Below, one piece after another: positions 10,550 to 20,417 of a DNA stretch of 28,077 bases. The translations under genes and the position numbers were made by a program. The notes beneath the pieces are model-generated. The model was not told the DNA's origin. It saw nothing but the letters and a program-made list of their open reading frames with translations, and made no database searches. Every line of letters begins with the position of its first letter. Position 1 is the stretch's first letter. Origin of the DNA: Vitrella brassicaformis (Eukaryota > Sar > Vitrellaceae); contig CDMY01000674.1 in NCBI GenBank assembly GCA_001179505.1, positions 1-28,077 of the forward strand, in the 5' to 3' direction.

Positions 10550-11933
10550 CTAATACGTCTTGGTCTTATCGGTCTTGTCAAGCGTGCTCCCCTCGACAAC
10601 CTAAACACACACACACAATGGGCAGACTGCACATCCATCCGTCATCCCTCCCTCCCGAACGCACCTTTTGGATGTCAGCGGCCTTGGCGAGCAGCGTGTC
10701 GATGTCCTTCCCCTCCATGCTCAGCTGAGCAAGTGTCCCATGAATCAACAAACAGACAGACAGAGGATATCATCATGATGGCACTCATCATGTGTGTGGC
10801 CCTCCCTCCCTGTCTGTCTGTCTGCCAGCCAGACCAACCTTCCTGGCTCTCTCCACGGCCGGCCGTTGTCGGACTTCCTCCAGCCATCGTTGCAGATGCG
10901 GCAGGTCGGCCACGCTGACCCCTGCCCACTGGTGGTACTCCAGCCACGGGTACAGGGCCATGTCAGCGATGCAGTAGTGGTCGCCAGCTATGTAAGTGCA
11001 CTTGCCAAGCCGCTCATTCACCACCTCATAGAGCCTTCGGGTCTCCCCTTGGAAGCGTTCAATGGCATAGGGCAGCCTCTCAGGCACGTAGCGCAGGAAG
11101 GCGTGGGCCTGGCCCTGGATGGGGCCGACCCCGCTGCACTGGAAGAACAGCCACTGAATCACATCCCACCTGTCGATCGAGTGACACACACACACACACA
11201 GACACCATGGGTAAGGCCGGCAGGGACGACAGACACGCGTGCGTCATTTATCGGCTCACTCACCGCTGTGTGGGGTGGCTTGGGTCCCCGATGAACCTCT
11301 GATACTTTTCCGCCAGGTAGAGCATGATTGCGCCGCTCTCAAACACCGACACGGGCGGCGTGGCCGTGTAGTCGACGATGGCCGGTATCCGCCCATTGGG
11401 ATTGATGGCGAGGAACCACTCCTGCAGGCGGGCATCAAAGAGAGAGGATCTCTCAGCCAGCGCAGCACGTGGCGATGAGTGCCACTGATCTGACTGAGTG
11501 GTTTGCCTCACTCACCTGTTTGTGTTCTCTCTTGTCCAGGTCCAGCAGCGAGATCTTGTAAGGGATGCTTAGCTCCTCCAACAGTATGGTGAGCTTCCAC
11601 CCGTTGAATGCGGGAAAAGACGACCGCGCTGCAAACACACAAGCAAACAAACGCACGAGCACCATTGCAGGGAAGGAGTGTGTGGGAAGTGAGGCACTCA
11701 TCTGACTCATGCCCACCGGTGTAGAGCACCACATCTGCCCTCTCCGTCTGATGTGCAGCCGATTGGGTCGTCATGGCGGCCGCCCGCGCCCTCAACAGTG
11801 CCACAGGTGCCCTCCGGAAATGAGATGGCGATGATGATCCAGGGAGAAGATCAAGCGAAGGAAGGTGCTGCCAGGCCGCTATTCGTCGCAGACAGAGTGA
11901 CAGCAGCATCCAAAAGCTGCAGAAAGGCGACAT
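10550..11933 (-). CDS. Glutathione S-transferase, Ure2p/Nu-like type
   Basis: Model (minus strand): exons 11717-11933, 11516-11628, 11264-11421, 10839-11169, 10665-10724 and 10550-10600, phases consistent, TAG at 10550-10552. The long form is 309 residues; starting at the inner ATG (11774) it is 256. GSTs conjugate or reduce substrates with glutathione. The N-terminal thioredoxin fold is seen as [18 protein letters not shown], then [10 protein letters not shown], the NPNGRIPAI segment with the cis-Pro loop (P123) and the ESGAI glutathione-binding turn (139-142). The C-terminal helical domain carries the conserved [10 protein letters not shown] helix start. The spacing resembles Ure2p/YfcG-type GSTs, whose active site often uses Asn or Thr near the N-terminus; here T72 and N81 are candidates. 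The first 53 residues ([17 protein letters not shown], then a Ser/Pro/Arg/Ala-rich stretch) look like a signal or transit leader. The C-terminal tail is Lys/Thr-rich. It is divergent from ankyrin copy A. Confidence 0.9.
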
Positions 11934-12076
11934 AGCACGCTTTCAGCAGGGTTTGGGGTTTGGGGTTCTGGCCACTTCCAGACAGATCGGAGAGAGCACA
12001 AGGTGGAGAGAAAGAGAGAGGCATCAGAGATGGTTTGCGTGCATTTGTCTGTCTCAGGTGTGCGTGACTCTGCGTG
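11934..12076. promoter_or_regulatory. Short divergent promoter region between GST and ankyrin copy A
   Basis: Only 143 bp separate the outer GST ATG (11933, minus) from the ankyrin copy A ATG (12077, plus). If the inner GST ATG at 11774 is used, the spacing is 302 bp. A 'ctgtctgtctcag' at about 12045-12057 looks like a splice acceptor just before the ankyrin ATG, so a short 5'-UTR intron is possible, as in copies B and C. A tandem 'gggtttggggtttggggttctgg' stretch lies at about 11949-11972. Confidence 0.45.
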
Positions 12077-13903
12077 ATGGCCCAGCCGTCGTCTGCCTCG
12101 TCGCAAGCACCACCTGCTGTGCCACCCGGCTGCAAGGGGCTGGATGACGTCGACATCGTCCCCGATGAGGGCGTCAGTCGCGTCAGCCGGCAGCTGTTGG
12201 AGGGCTGCATTCGCCGCACCTTCACCGAGGGAGGGAGCCAAGTCACACGGCTCATCCGTCAAGGAGCCGACCCGAGAGCCATCGGCGGCCTGCGCGCCCG
12301 CGGCATCTCAGGAGGGGTCCGGTTCTGGCGATACAGCTGCCTGTCTTTCGCCATCGACAGCCCGACAGACCGCCCATTCCTCTACACGCGCGGCCCTGGG
12401 CTGACGGAAGCGCCCGTTGTCTTGCCACAGTGGCCCTCCCGTCGGCTGCAGCGTGACATCCTCAACGCCCCCATCGACGGCGGGGCGGACGTCAATGCGG
12501 CCGGAGGGGAAGAGCGGCCTATCAAGCTGGCCATTGCGGCTGGCAATCTGACGGCAATGGAGGCCCTCCTGGCGCGTCAGGTCGACGTGCGGGGATTCAC
12601 GGTGATGCAGCTCCCCTACATCCGTGGCGATGGCCCTCCCGCCACTCGCGATTACGAGGCGGCCCTCATGTCGGTCTTCCGTCGCCTCATCCAACACGAC
12701 AACACACTCGCAGCGGAGCGGTACGGTCACACTCTGGTCCATTTGGCAGCCAGGGCCTCCACCTTCTCCCAGTCCTTCATCGACGAGTACCTCACCCTCA
12801 TCACCAGCCACGGAGCCGACATGACGGCAACAGACCCCGGGGGCTTCACGCCCCTGCACAGCGTAGCATTCGGCTCCCACTGTGTGGCCGAGTGGCTGTG
12901 CCGGCAGCTCACAGCCGAAGACGTCAACAGAGGAATGCCGAACCTGCCCAACATGACACCCCTCGCCATGGCTGCCGAGGCGCTCGGTCAGGAGCAGCAA
13001 GGAGAGGGACAGGGAAAGGAGGAGCGGCACCAAAGACGGATCCGCGAGCACAAGGCCACCATCGGCGTGCTGCTGCGGAGCGGGGCGGCCCCATCCATCG
13101 CCCGCATGCCCACCGCCACTGAGGAGCAGCGCCGTCGCCGCCAGCTGGTGCTGGCCGAGTATGCCACAGTGCTCAATGAGCTGTCCGAGGTCGTCTTGTC
13201 GGCCATCAACGGCGCCCTCGCCCCCCAGCGCGACCACTCGATGCTTCTCGCCCGTCTGCTGCCCCTCGCCCCCCACCACGACGGCGCCCACCCCCACCCC
13301 TCCCCATCCAACATGGCATTCGGCCCACACGAGGCTGAGGCCATCGGATGGAAGATCGGCGCCTTCCTGTACGAGCCCCCCCCTGCTGTGGCCGCCATCA
13401 ACCAGTACCTCATTGGCGAGTCGATGCTGAGGCGCCGCGTGCGTGCGGCCGTCGGCCACTTCGTCAAGTCGGCGGCCACCCAGACGAGCAGCAACAGGGA
13501 GGTGGTGGGCGGGACGAGATACCAGCAGCAGGGCGACAAGCGCGTCAAGGTGACCGTGCCGCCGCTGCAGTGCTTCGCCGTGAGGGGCAGTGTGGGTGGC
13601 CGCAAGACGGGTGTGCGTGAGGTGGTTCATAGGGCCCGGCTGGACGAGCGGCGTATGGTGTGGTTGGTGTGGTCAAGGGCTTCAACGAGCATCTGGGCGA
13701 TCAAGACTGCCAGTTCGAGTGGGGCCAGCTGGGACGTCTGTCGAGGACCGGCCTGTTCGTGTCGCTGGGCATCGACTGAGTTAGAGAGGGGGAGAGGGGG
13801 AGCCTCAGGGAGAGGGGGAAGGGGAGGGGGTAGTAACGGTGATGGCTGCGTGTTTGACTCCTTCTTGCTGCAGTTCAAGAACGGTTCTGTTTGCGAGTTT
13901 TGA
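12077..13903 (+). CDS. Ankyrin-repeat protein, copy A, with frameshifted C-terminus
   Basis: Single open frame of 608 codons from ATG 12077 (MAQPSSASSQAPPAVPPGC). It is paralogous to copies B, C and D. Ankyrin-like units are visible: LIRQGADPRAIGG, PIDGGADVNA, PIKLAIAAGNLTAMEALLAR, HTLVHLAARAS, GFTPLHSVAFGSHCVAEWL and TIGVLLRSGAAPS. Ankyrin repeats bind proteins, but no partner can be inferred. A conserved region of unknown function follows (HSMLLARLLPLAPHHDG to about VREVVHRARLDE). Compared with copy B, four bases are missing at about 13646-13655. The reading frame therefore leaves the family sequence and runs to TGA 13901-13903 through Ser/Trp/Gly-rich residues. The family ending (GVVKGFNEHLGDQDCQFEW up to SLGID and TGA 13777-13779) is still present in another frame. 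This is either a real recent lesion or a sequencing error. Confidence 0.8.
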   Translation: MAQPSSASSQAPPAVPPGCKGLDDVDIVPDEGVSRVSRQLLEGCIRRTFTEGGSQVTRLIRQGADPRAIGGLRARGISGGVRFWRYSCLSFAIDSPTDRPFLYTRGPGLTEAPVVLPQWPSRRLQRDILNAPIDGGADVNAAGGEERPIKLAIAAGNLTAMEALLARQVDVRGFTVMQLPYIRGDGPPATRDYEAALMSVFRRLIQHDNTLAAERYGHTLVHLAARASTFSQSFIDEYLTLITSHGADMTATDPGGFTPLHSVAFGSHCVAEWLCRQLTAEDVNRGMPNLPNMTPLAMAAEALGQEQQGEGQGKEERHQRRIREHKATIGVLLRSGAAPSIARMPTATEEQRRRRQLVLAEYATVLNELSEVVLSAINGALAPQRDHSMLLARLLPLAPHHDGAHPHPSPSNMAFGPHEAEAIGWKIGAFLYEPPPAVAAINQYLIGESMLRRRVRAAVGHFVKSAATQTSSNREVVGGTRYQQQGDKRVKVTVPPLQCFAVRGSVGGRKTGVREVVHRARLDERRMVWLVWSRASTSIWAIKTASSSGASWDVCRGPACSCRWASTELERGRGGASGRGGRGGGSNGDGCVFDSFLLQFKNGSVCEF

Positions 13904-14383
13904 TGTGCTTCATGCGAGCTGGACGGATGTGCTTCATGTGGTCATATGCAATTGCACACGTTTCTGTCAATCATCTCAAATACCGATATACCTACCACCA
14001 TTAGTGTACAGTACGTCTGTCTGTCTATCGCCTTAGCGCACCGCCGTCCTGTCGCGTAGTGTGTAGGCCACAAACACAGAGGCTGCCCTCTGTCGCATTT
14101 ATCATGGATGCCCGCATCACGTAAGGACCATTTGCTATCATCGTGCGCGCGCTGCGCTTGCGGCATGGATTCACGTACGTATGGATGTGTGTATGTGTGG
14201 GTGTCTGAGTGAGTGATAAAGCAGACAAACAAGCAACGAAATCTTTACACGTGTGCATACATACGAACATACATATGTGTGGGTGTATACATACAGATAT
14301 ACAAAAAGATCAATACGGAATACGGAAGCGATAGTGTACAGACAGAGGGAATGAATGCAAAGCAAGCAAAGGTGAACTCCCAG
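13904..14383. other. Spacer with ankyrin-family 3' flank homology
   Basis: The left part (about 13780-13980: GA/GGGGA-rich run, 'ttgctgcagttc', 'cacacgtttctgtcaatca') resembles the 3' flank of ankyrin copy B at 22435-22720. The remainder is AT-richer with TGTG/ATACATAC simple sequence near 14170-14300. No convincing gene was found. Confidence 0.55.
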
Positions 14384-14804
14384 TCAGCCGTTGTCAATGA
14401 CATCTGACGACAGACAAAGAGGACAGACAGGCAGCAATCATGACACACACACATGCACGTGGGCTTGTTGCAATGCGTGTGTGAGTGAGTCAGTGTGTGT
14501 GTACCTTCGACATTCATCGTGACGACATAGGTGGGGACCACATGCTCTCTGACGCACTCCTCGCCAGACGTCCTCTCATACCCCTGCGTATGCAAGGAAA
14601 AGTGATGAGAGACATTGCATGCCGCCCGTGTCTCGTCAGGTTTGTGCGTGCCTGCGGACACGAGAGCGTCCCCTGGCGAAATATAAGCTGAATACACTGG
14701 CCGCGCTGGTAATCGTAGCAATTAGCGGACGGGTCTGTTTCCGACTTCTTAAAGTCTACTGCTCTACTCTCTCGAGTGAGTGCGAGCATGATGATTGTAA
14801 GCAT
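14384..14804 (-). CDS. Small secreted oocyst-wall-like Cys protein (predicted)
   Basis: Model (minus strand): exons 14652-14804, 14505-14583 and 14384-14403, 83 residues, TGA at 14384-14386. It begins MLTIIMLALTRESRA, a short hydrophobic leader. A Cys segment follows (NCYDYQRGQCIQL), then SCPQGYERTSGEEC and VREHVVPTY. The pattern CPxGYxxxxGxxCxxxxxVP is the one that repeats in apicomplexan oocyst wall proteins (COWP/OWP), where disulphide-linked repeats build the oocyst wall. The CPQ|GYE junction requires an intron of 68 nt with a GC donor (14651-14650) and normal AG acceptor; unspliced, the frame diverges. A GC donor also occurs in the F-box and prefoldin models. The protein is far shorter than known wall proteins, so it may be the 3' end of a larger gene whose other exons are further upstream or in the gap, or a single-unit member. 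It could also be a chance resemblance. Confidence 0.45.
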
Positions 14805-15137
14805 GCTCACTCGCTTTTCAAGTGCATCCAGACAATGGCGACCCGACTACGTTGCTGTGTTCGTGATCAATTTATGTCAAATACACATCGTGTCTTCCAT
14901 TTGCTCGGCTCCACGAACACATAAACCGTCTCGCGCCAGTCGCTCATCATATCACGCCACACAGACAATTGGCGACGATAAATAAAGATCACCAGGCAGA
15001 CCAGACGACAAACGACACGGCAGGACAGTGCACACACGAACCACAGAGATGGATAAAAATACCATCAGACGATCACCGATGAGATCAGATGAGCCCATGT
15101 ACGCTCAGCGCCAGGTCAGCCTCCGTCACTCGTTTCC
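14805..15137. other. Spacer left of the assembly gap
   Basis: AT-richer than its surroundings, with no gene recognised. The piece near 14905-14950 ('aaaccgtctcgcgccagtcgct') resembles 22735-22765 in the 3' flank of ankyrin copy B. It should contain the promoter or upstream exons of the minus-strand Cys protein and, beyond the gap, the start of ankyrin copy D. Confidence 0.5.
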
Positions 15138-15437
15138 NNNNNNNNNNNNNNNNNNNNNNNNNNNNNNNNNNNNNNNNNNNNNNNNNNNNNNNNNNNNNNN
15201 NNNNNNNNNNNNNNNNNNNNNNNNNNNNNNNNNNNNNNNNNNNNNNNNNNNNNNNNNNNNNNNNNNNNNNNNNNNNNNNNNNNNNNNNNNNNNNNNNNNN
15301 NNNNNNNNNNNNNNNNNNNNNNNNNNNNNNNNNNNNNNNNNNNNNNNNNNNNNNNNNNNNNNNNNNNNNNNNNNNNNNNNNNNNNNNNNNNNNNNNNNNN
15401 NNNNNNNNNNNNNNNNNNNNNNNNNNNNNNNNNNNNN
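15138..15437. other. Assembly gap of 300 N
   Basis: Exactly 300 N, which may be a placeholder length. Ankyrin copy D enters it from the right with only its last 59 codons visible. A full copy needs about 1.5 kb more, so the true gap is probably much longer than 300 bp. The near-identical paralogs explain why assembly failed here. Confidence 0.95.
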
Positions 15438-15616
15438 TGCGTGAGGTGGTGCACCGGGCCCGGCTGGACGAGGCCGGCACACATGGGGTGCCACTGGAGG
15501 GTGTGGTCAAGGGCTTCAACGAGGATCTGGGCGACCAGGACTGTCAGTTCGAATGGGGCCAGCTCGGGCGAATCGACAAGGGGACCGGCATGTTCGTGCC
15601 GCTGGGCATCGACTGA
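15438..15616 (+). CDS. Ankyrin-repeat protein, copy D, C-terminal fragment at gap
   Basis: Partial. The visible frame starts inside the family C-terminal domain (REVVHRARLDEAGTHGV), continues with GVVKGFNEDLGDQDCQFEW and GQLGRIDKGTGMFVPLGID, and ends at TGA 15614-15616. It aligns residue for residue with the end of copy C (residues about 521-576), with a few substitutions and a small insertion. Everything upstream is in the gap, so nothing can be said about whether this copy is intact. Its 3' flank resembles that of copy C rather than copy A. Confidence 0.85.
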
Positions 15617-16658
15617 CTGAGAGGGAGGGGGAGAGGGAGAGCCGTAGAGTGGGGGGTGAAGTGGCTGCACGTTTCGGTGCTTTTCGTCGCAATTCGAGGG
15701 CGCTGAGTGCTTTGTATGTGCATACGGACAAGATTGACTCGGTCTCATTCAAGGATGTGTCTTTGGTATAAGCGTGGCCTCGCGACACATGAAGTGTCTC
15801 TCATGCCAGTGGTGCGGCGAGCACTCAGTCTGGTGGTAGTGCGGCGTTGCTTGGGTGAGGCCACCACATGAAGCCATTCTGCTCTGGACAGACCCACCTT
15901 CATTGATTGAACGTGAATGACAGTCTTCACTTCACAGCTGGATTGATCCCATTCACGCTTGTCACTGCGGCTGACAAGTGAAGAGCATGAGATGGGTCAA
16001 TCCAGCCGAGGAATGGAGACACAGAGAGGCAGGGCACGTACGGGAAAGACAATCACTGACACGTCAAGCCGCCCGCCCGCCAGCCCTGGGCAACCAGTCA
16101 GCTATCCACAGAAACGTATGCACGCAGGCAGTGGCTGCGGAGACGGCCGTGCCCGTTGATCAGTCTTGTGGTACATATTGTGTGCGCTGGCATCGAAGGA
16201 CTGATCAAAGCGACAGAGACAGACTGCCAGTGCATTCAACCGCTGTGAGAGAGAGATTGATTGATAAGCGTCCACACAGCGAACATACACACAGTGTGCC
16301 ACACACCACAGGCAGGGTCGCGGGAGGCGGGTGGGACGTACGTGTGTGTGTGTGTCGGCAGAGTGGGAATGGACGGGAGGAATGAATGGATGTCGGGGCT
16401 CATGGATTTCAATATGGATGCTCATTGCTCAGACATCCAGAGAAGGCTTGATATCTATAAGCACGAACAGTGTCACTGCAGCCGCGTATGATCGAATGCA
16501 TCAACACGTCACCCACACACACTGATCGGCGAAGGGAATTCGAGGCAGACTGTAGAAATAGCCAACTCGCATCGCATCCAGCCCCCAAACGTCAGACAGC
16601 CCAGCCGCCCCCGCTAGACACGATGTTCTGTACAGCGAGATAGTCATCCATCGACATG
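15617..16658. other. Convergent spacer with ankyrin-family 3' flank
   Basis: The first 320 bp resemble the 3' flank of copy C (26640-26810): a 'gtggctg(c/t)a' block, 'ggatgtgtctttggtataagcgtggcc' against 'tcgtgtctttcacgtgcgtggcc', 'acatgaagtgtctctca', and 'ctgctctggacagacccaccttcat'. The rest, to the end of the F-box gene, has no recognisable gene. Confidence 0.55.
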
Positions 16659-19600
16659 TCATGAATGCGTTGGCAGCCTCACCAGCTGCAGCTCTACACG
16701 TGCAGGGTACCCCTCCTCATCGAAGTCCCCCGCCCTGCTCTCATTGGCAATCAGCCCATAATGGTCTCGCTCTGCCTGGTCAATGCACTGCTCCACTCCT
16801 CTACGGAACTCAGCCTCTCTGCTCTCACCCCCCTCCCGATTGTGCAAAGCACTCAGATCGACAGACGCTTTCAGACAGACAGTCGCAGGCCGCACGGCAG
16901 CGATCAACGCGACGCCAGATGCAACCCCACTCATCGTTTTGCTATTGATCACTTCGACAGTCATAGAGGCGACGTGAGGGTATCGGGTGCAGTCAGAGGT
17001 GGCGGGCACATCTGAGCCACACACCGATGCCACCACCTCGACGCTCTCTAAAGTGACAGTGGGGGGCAGCTGCGATAGGCAAAATGCTGCCACGCCCAGG
17101 TTCGACAAACATGCCAGACTGACTGCCGTGAGCCTGTCTAATGTGCCCAGCAACGCACCCAGGCCATTGAGACCTGCCGCATCAGCAGACACCCTATGGT
17201 CGGCGTGGAGGTTGAGGCTGGTGACGTTGGGCAGGTGGCGATTGCCACCGGTGGTGTCGCTCTTGGCTGCCATCCACTGCGGCACACTCGACAAGGCCCG
17301 GGATGACGTCAGCCCCTCCACCGATAGCTCGGTGGCCATGGTGAAGACCAGCAGGCCGGCCCATGACTGGTCCAGAGGCTTCCCGCCACACCGCAGAGTC
17401 ATCTGCATGGACAGACAAGGAGCAGGGGTGAGTCTTCGTCTGTTTGCGGCCTCTTGTCTGGTGCGCTCCCCACCTTGTATGCTGTCTTGCTGACGTCTTT
17501 GATCATCTTTGCCATGGGGCCAGTGGGTGCAGGAGGCGAAATGACGAGGTCCCTGGAGCAGTCGATAACCAGCCAACCGGCACTCCAGTCGACCGTGCAC
17601 TTGACCGACGCTGCACACAGACCCACACACACAGCAGATGCACAGCATTGCAATCCTCCTGTTTGTCCATTTGTCGGTTCGTCGTACTAACTTACCTGCC
17701 CAGTTGACGAAGGCAGGGAGGCTCATCTGATCACGTCCTGTGGGATGGAGCAGCTCATTGGTGAAGGGGACGGAGATGTAGTTACTGTACGCCAGGCCGA
17801 TCCTCTTCTCAACGTCTGCACATAGGCACAAACAGTGCGGTCAGCCTGTCGGTGGTTCCTCTGTCTGTTCGCTCGGTGGCTCACGCACCCTTCAGACTAT
17901 CCTTGCTCCAGATGGGGTCGAGAGCACTCTTGAGCCTCCCCAGCTTCCACGTGAAGTCATAGGGGCACAGCTCCACCCACTCGATGTCGGTGATCCCTGA
18001 ATGAGGGAGACGACATCCTTCTCGTGGTCAGCAAACAGCTCGCCGATCGCTGCAGACAAGTGGGAGGGGCAGAGAATTGATCTGTGGATGCAGGAGGTGC
18101 GTGCATGTGGGAGGCGATTGCTTACACAGGGAAGTGAGCTTTGGAGCATGCTCCACGATGTCCTTGGCATGCCAGCCGCGCCCCCCAACTCGCAGGCGAA
18201 GAAGTGATGGGAATCGCCACCCTCGAAACCTAAACACACACACACACAGAGGGGATGATCAGTGCATAGCGGTGTGACCATGGAGAACAGTCATGCTTAC
18301 CCGCGGTGATCTGGCCACTGTTCGACGTAAAGGTCCTCAAGTTGCGAGAAGGTCACAGTGGACGGTGAAGTCGGCACGCTGTAGGGGTAATCCTCAAATT
18401 CGTCGTCGTTCTCGAGTCTCTTCTCGCAGAGCTTCATGCTCCTCACTGTGTCGCGGGAGGCCTCGATGCACTCGAGAGGGAAGTCGAGGGCCTTCCAGTG
18501 AGCGCTGATGTGCACCGTCCGCAGCCGACCCTGCCACCAGACAGACAGACAGAGGTCAGCCATGGTCACTCCACTTGGTTGGTGCGGTGTGCTGGAGCAC
18601 CAGTTTCTGCTTCAGGATGGGAAGTGTCTCCTCTCTCTGCCGTCTGAGGTCCGCCCCGCCCGCCGCCCCCTCCCCGGCCGAGTCGTCCTCTCCCTCTCCC
18701 TCCTCGTCGTTTCCCTCCCCTCCCTGATCCTCTTCCTTCTCTTGTTCCTCCTCATCTTCTTGTACATCCTCCTCATTGCTGCCGTCGCCATCGATGCCAA
18801 GGTCGTTGCGCGTGTTCCATCCCCATCGATGCCGTCGCCACACGGCACCTCTCCGAATGCCCCGATCCCACCACTGTCGCTCGTCCTCACCGATGACCAA
18901 GCGGCGGTACACGCCACGCCCCTGGTGTCGTCGGTGACGAGGTGCCTCATCGACTGGTTGACGCGGGAGAGGGGCGCGGAGTCTTTGGTGGGCAGGAAGG
19001 CCAACACGATGTGCGCCACGTCGGGCGGCAGGCCGTCCAGAGAGGGACGACCGAGCTGACCACACACACAGGGGCGGAAGTGTCATGTTGTGTGGATGTT
19101 TGGGCTGGTCTGATGTGTGGCTTGCCTGGGTTATTGTGGCGTCTGGTGGGAGGGTTTTGGTGGCGATGGGCTGCGGGAGTGGCGGCTTGGCGACTGCCAC
19201 GTTGTCGAGTGTCTTGATGAGACCCCGCAGCGTGTCGTGTCGCGACGCCACCGACTGCTCCACCGTCATCAGCTTACTCGACAGGCCCGGCACCTGCCAA
19301 CACACATCACCACTCACAGAGAGGAGGAGAAGGGCGTGTGTGTGTGTGTGTGTGTACCTTGTCGGCCAGTGTGGGAGTGACGTGTGGTCGCACCTCTGAC
19401 AGCACGGCCGCCGTCTGCGCCTCGAGCGATTTGATCTTCTTCAACAAGGGGACCAGCCGACAAACATTCGCTTTGTCGGCCTGAGGGAATGAACGCACAC
19501 ACGGACACACACAGAGCCATCAAGTGCGTCTGTCTGCGCGTGTCGTCCCTGCAGGTGGCTGTGCTGCTGACCCAGTCTATGACGGGATGCACCCCTTGGT

Positions 19601-19812
19601 CCGACGGCTGCCCGCCATCTACAGCTACACCAGTGCTACATCCTCCACCTGCATGACGAGAGAGCATGGCAACAAAGGCAGCCGGCCATGAGTGAGTCGG
19701 TCTGTTCCCTTCCCGAGTCCCTCTCCCCACCTCCAGCAGCAGCAGCGGGCGATGAGTCATAAGTGTCCACACGAGGCCGCTTGCCGGCATTCTCGTCAGC
19801 TCCGCCAGACAT
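16659..19812 (-). CDS. F-box protein with coiled coil and LRR-like C-terminus
   Basis: Model (minus strand): exons 19731-19812, 19572-19648, 19358-19480, 19126-19293, 18601-19055, 18301-18530, 18126-18229, 17889-17996, 17696-17815, 17474-17610 and 16659-17402, about 782 residues, TGA at 16659-16661. F-box proteins recruit substrates to SCF ubiquitin ligases through Skp1. Seen: an N-terminal KRPR motif, a heptad-like coiled coil (about 54-130; PLLKKIKSLEAQ, LRGLIKTLDNVAV), the F-box at about 157-195 (LDGLPPDVAHIVLAFLPT, then LSRVNQSMRHLV), an acidic linker (EEDVQEDEEEQEKEED), then LRR-like stretches (FSQLEDLYVEQWPDHRG, FPSLLRLRVGGRGW, LPNVTSLNLHADH, LDRLTAVSLACLSNLG). Exon 18601-19055 is one base short: the F-box and acidic linker lie in different frames, switching at about 18906-18926. 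Exon 4 ends in a GC donor (19125-19124). An alternative acceptor at 18051-18050 would add 53 nt and break the frame. Substrate unknown. Confidence 0.75.
18906..18926 (-). other. Probable frameshift in the F-box gene
   Basis: On the minus strand the F-box frame (ending about LVTDDTRGV) and the downstream frame (YRRLVIGEDERQWWDRGIRR, then the acidic linker) overlap in 'ggggcgtggcgtgtacc'. Both neighbouring splice junctions are phase 0, and the exon is 455 nt, one short of a multiple of three. Restoring one base would make the exon consistent. A 44-nt GT-AG intron inside would also keep the frame but is shorter than any other intron here and removes plausible coding sequence. Confidence 0.55.
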
Positions 19813-20417
19813 CTGGAAACCAACAACAGATCTGAAGCGATTGCTCCTCTCCCTCAGGATCTGAGGTGGCTGCTTCTCTTCTTCTGGTTCTGTGCCGGTC
19901 GGCACCTACCTCCACTGAGTTGCTGTGGATGGACCAGCAAATGGGTCGACCGCTCTCCGCCTCAGCACGTCCCTCTCATATGCACCAACACGTTTGGAGC
20001 GCTTAAGCCCGCAGATCATCCCCTATATGAATTTGATTTTCGGGATTCTTACCTCGTGGAATTCCGAGGCGTGTAGGCAGCGTATGCGAGAGCTGTTTTG
20101 GTTAAGCAAAACTAGACAGCATCTCTCGCTCCTGATGCCATTCGCGTGTCGTTCGGCAGCCGAACGAAGGAGGGAAAAAAGAAAACGATATATGCCAATC
20201 CCTTCCGGTTTCACGCATTACCTAAACACTCGGCTTTACTGTTTTACACACGCCTGCAGGCAGTCCACTCCACTTGTCACTGCTGGCCCGCCGATCGCGC
20301 AGGGAGAAAAGTGAAGCAAAACGACTCTTTCACAGCTTGTCCATATCAGCAGACACAGTAAGGAAGCAAACAAACGAAAAGCCCGAGCATGCGTGACCTC
20401 CCTGTTTGCGCATGCTG
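19813..20417. other. Intergenic region upstream of the F-box gene, no gene seen
   Basis: It includes the presumed F-box promoter. The segment about 20030-20360 is AT-richer than average. Open frames here have no recognisable domains or splice pattern, and no tRNA-like cloverleaf was found by eye. Confidence 0.5.

Noticed and set aside
12308-13630. 440-codon antisense frame opposite ankyrin copy A, with similar ones opposite B and C
   Set aside because: Present only because the sense genes are GC-rich and paralogous; no recognisable domain and no splice or start context.
14200-14300. Possible tRNA or other structured RNA in AT-rich spacers
   Set aside because: No A-box/B-box pair or cloverleaf found by eye here or in the other spacers.
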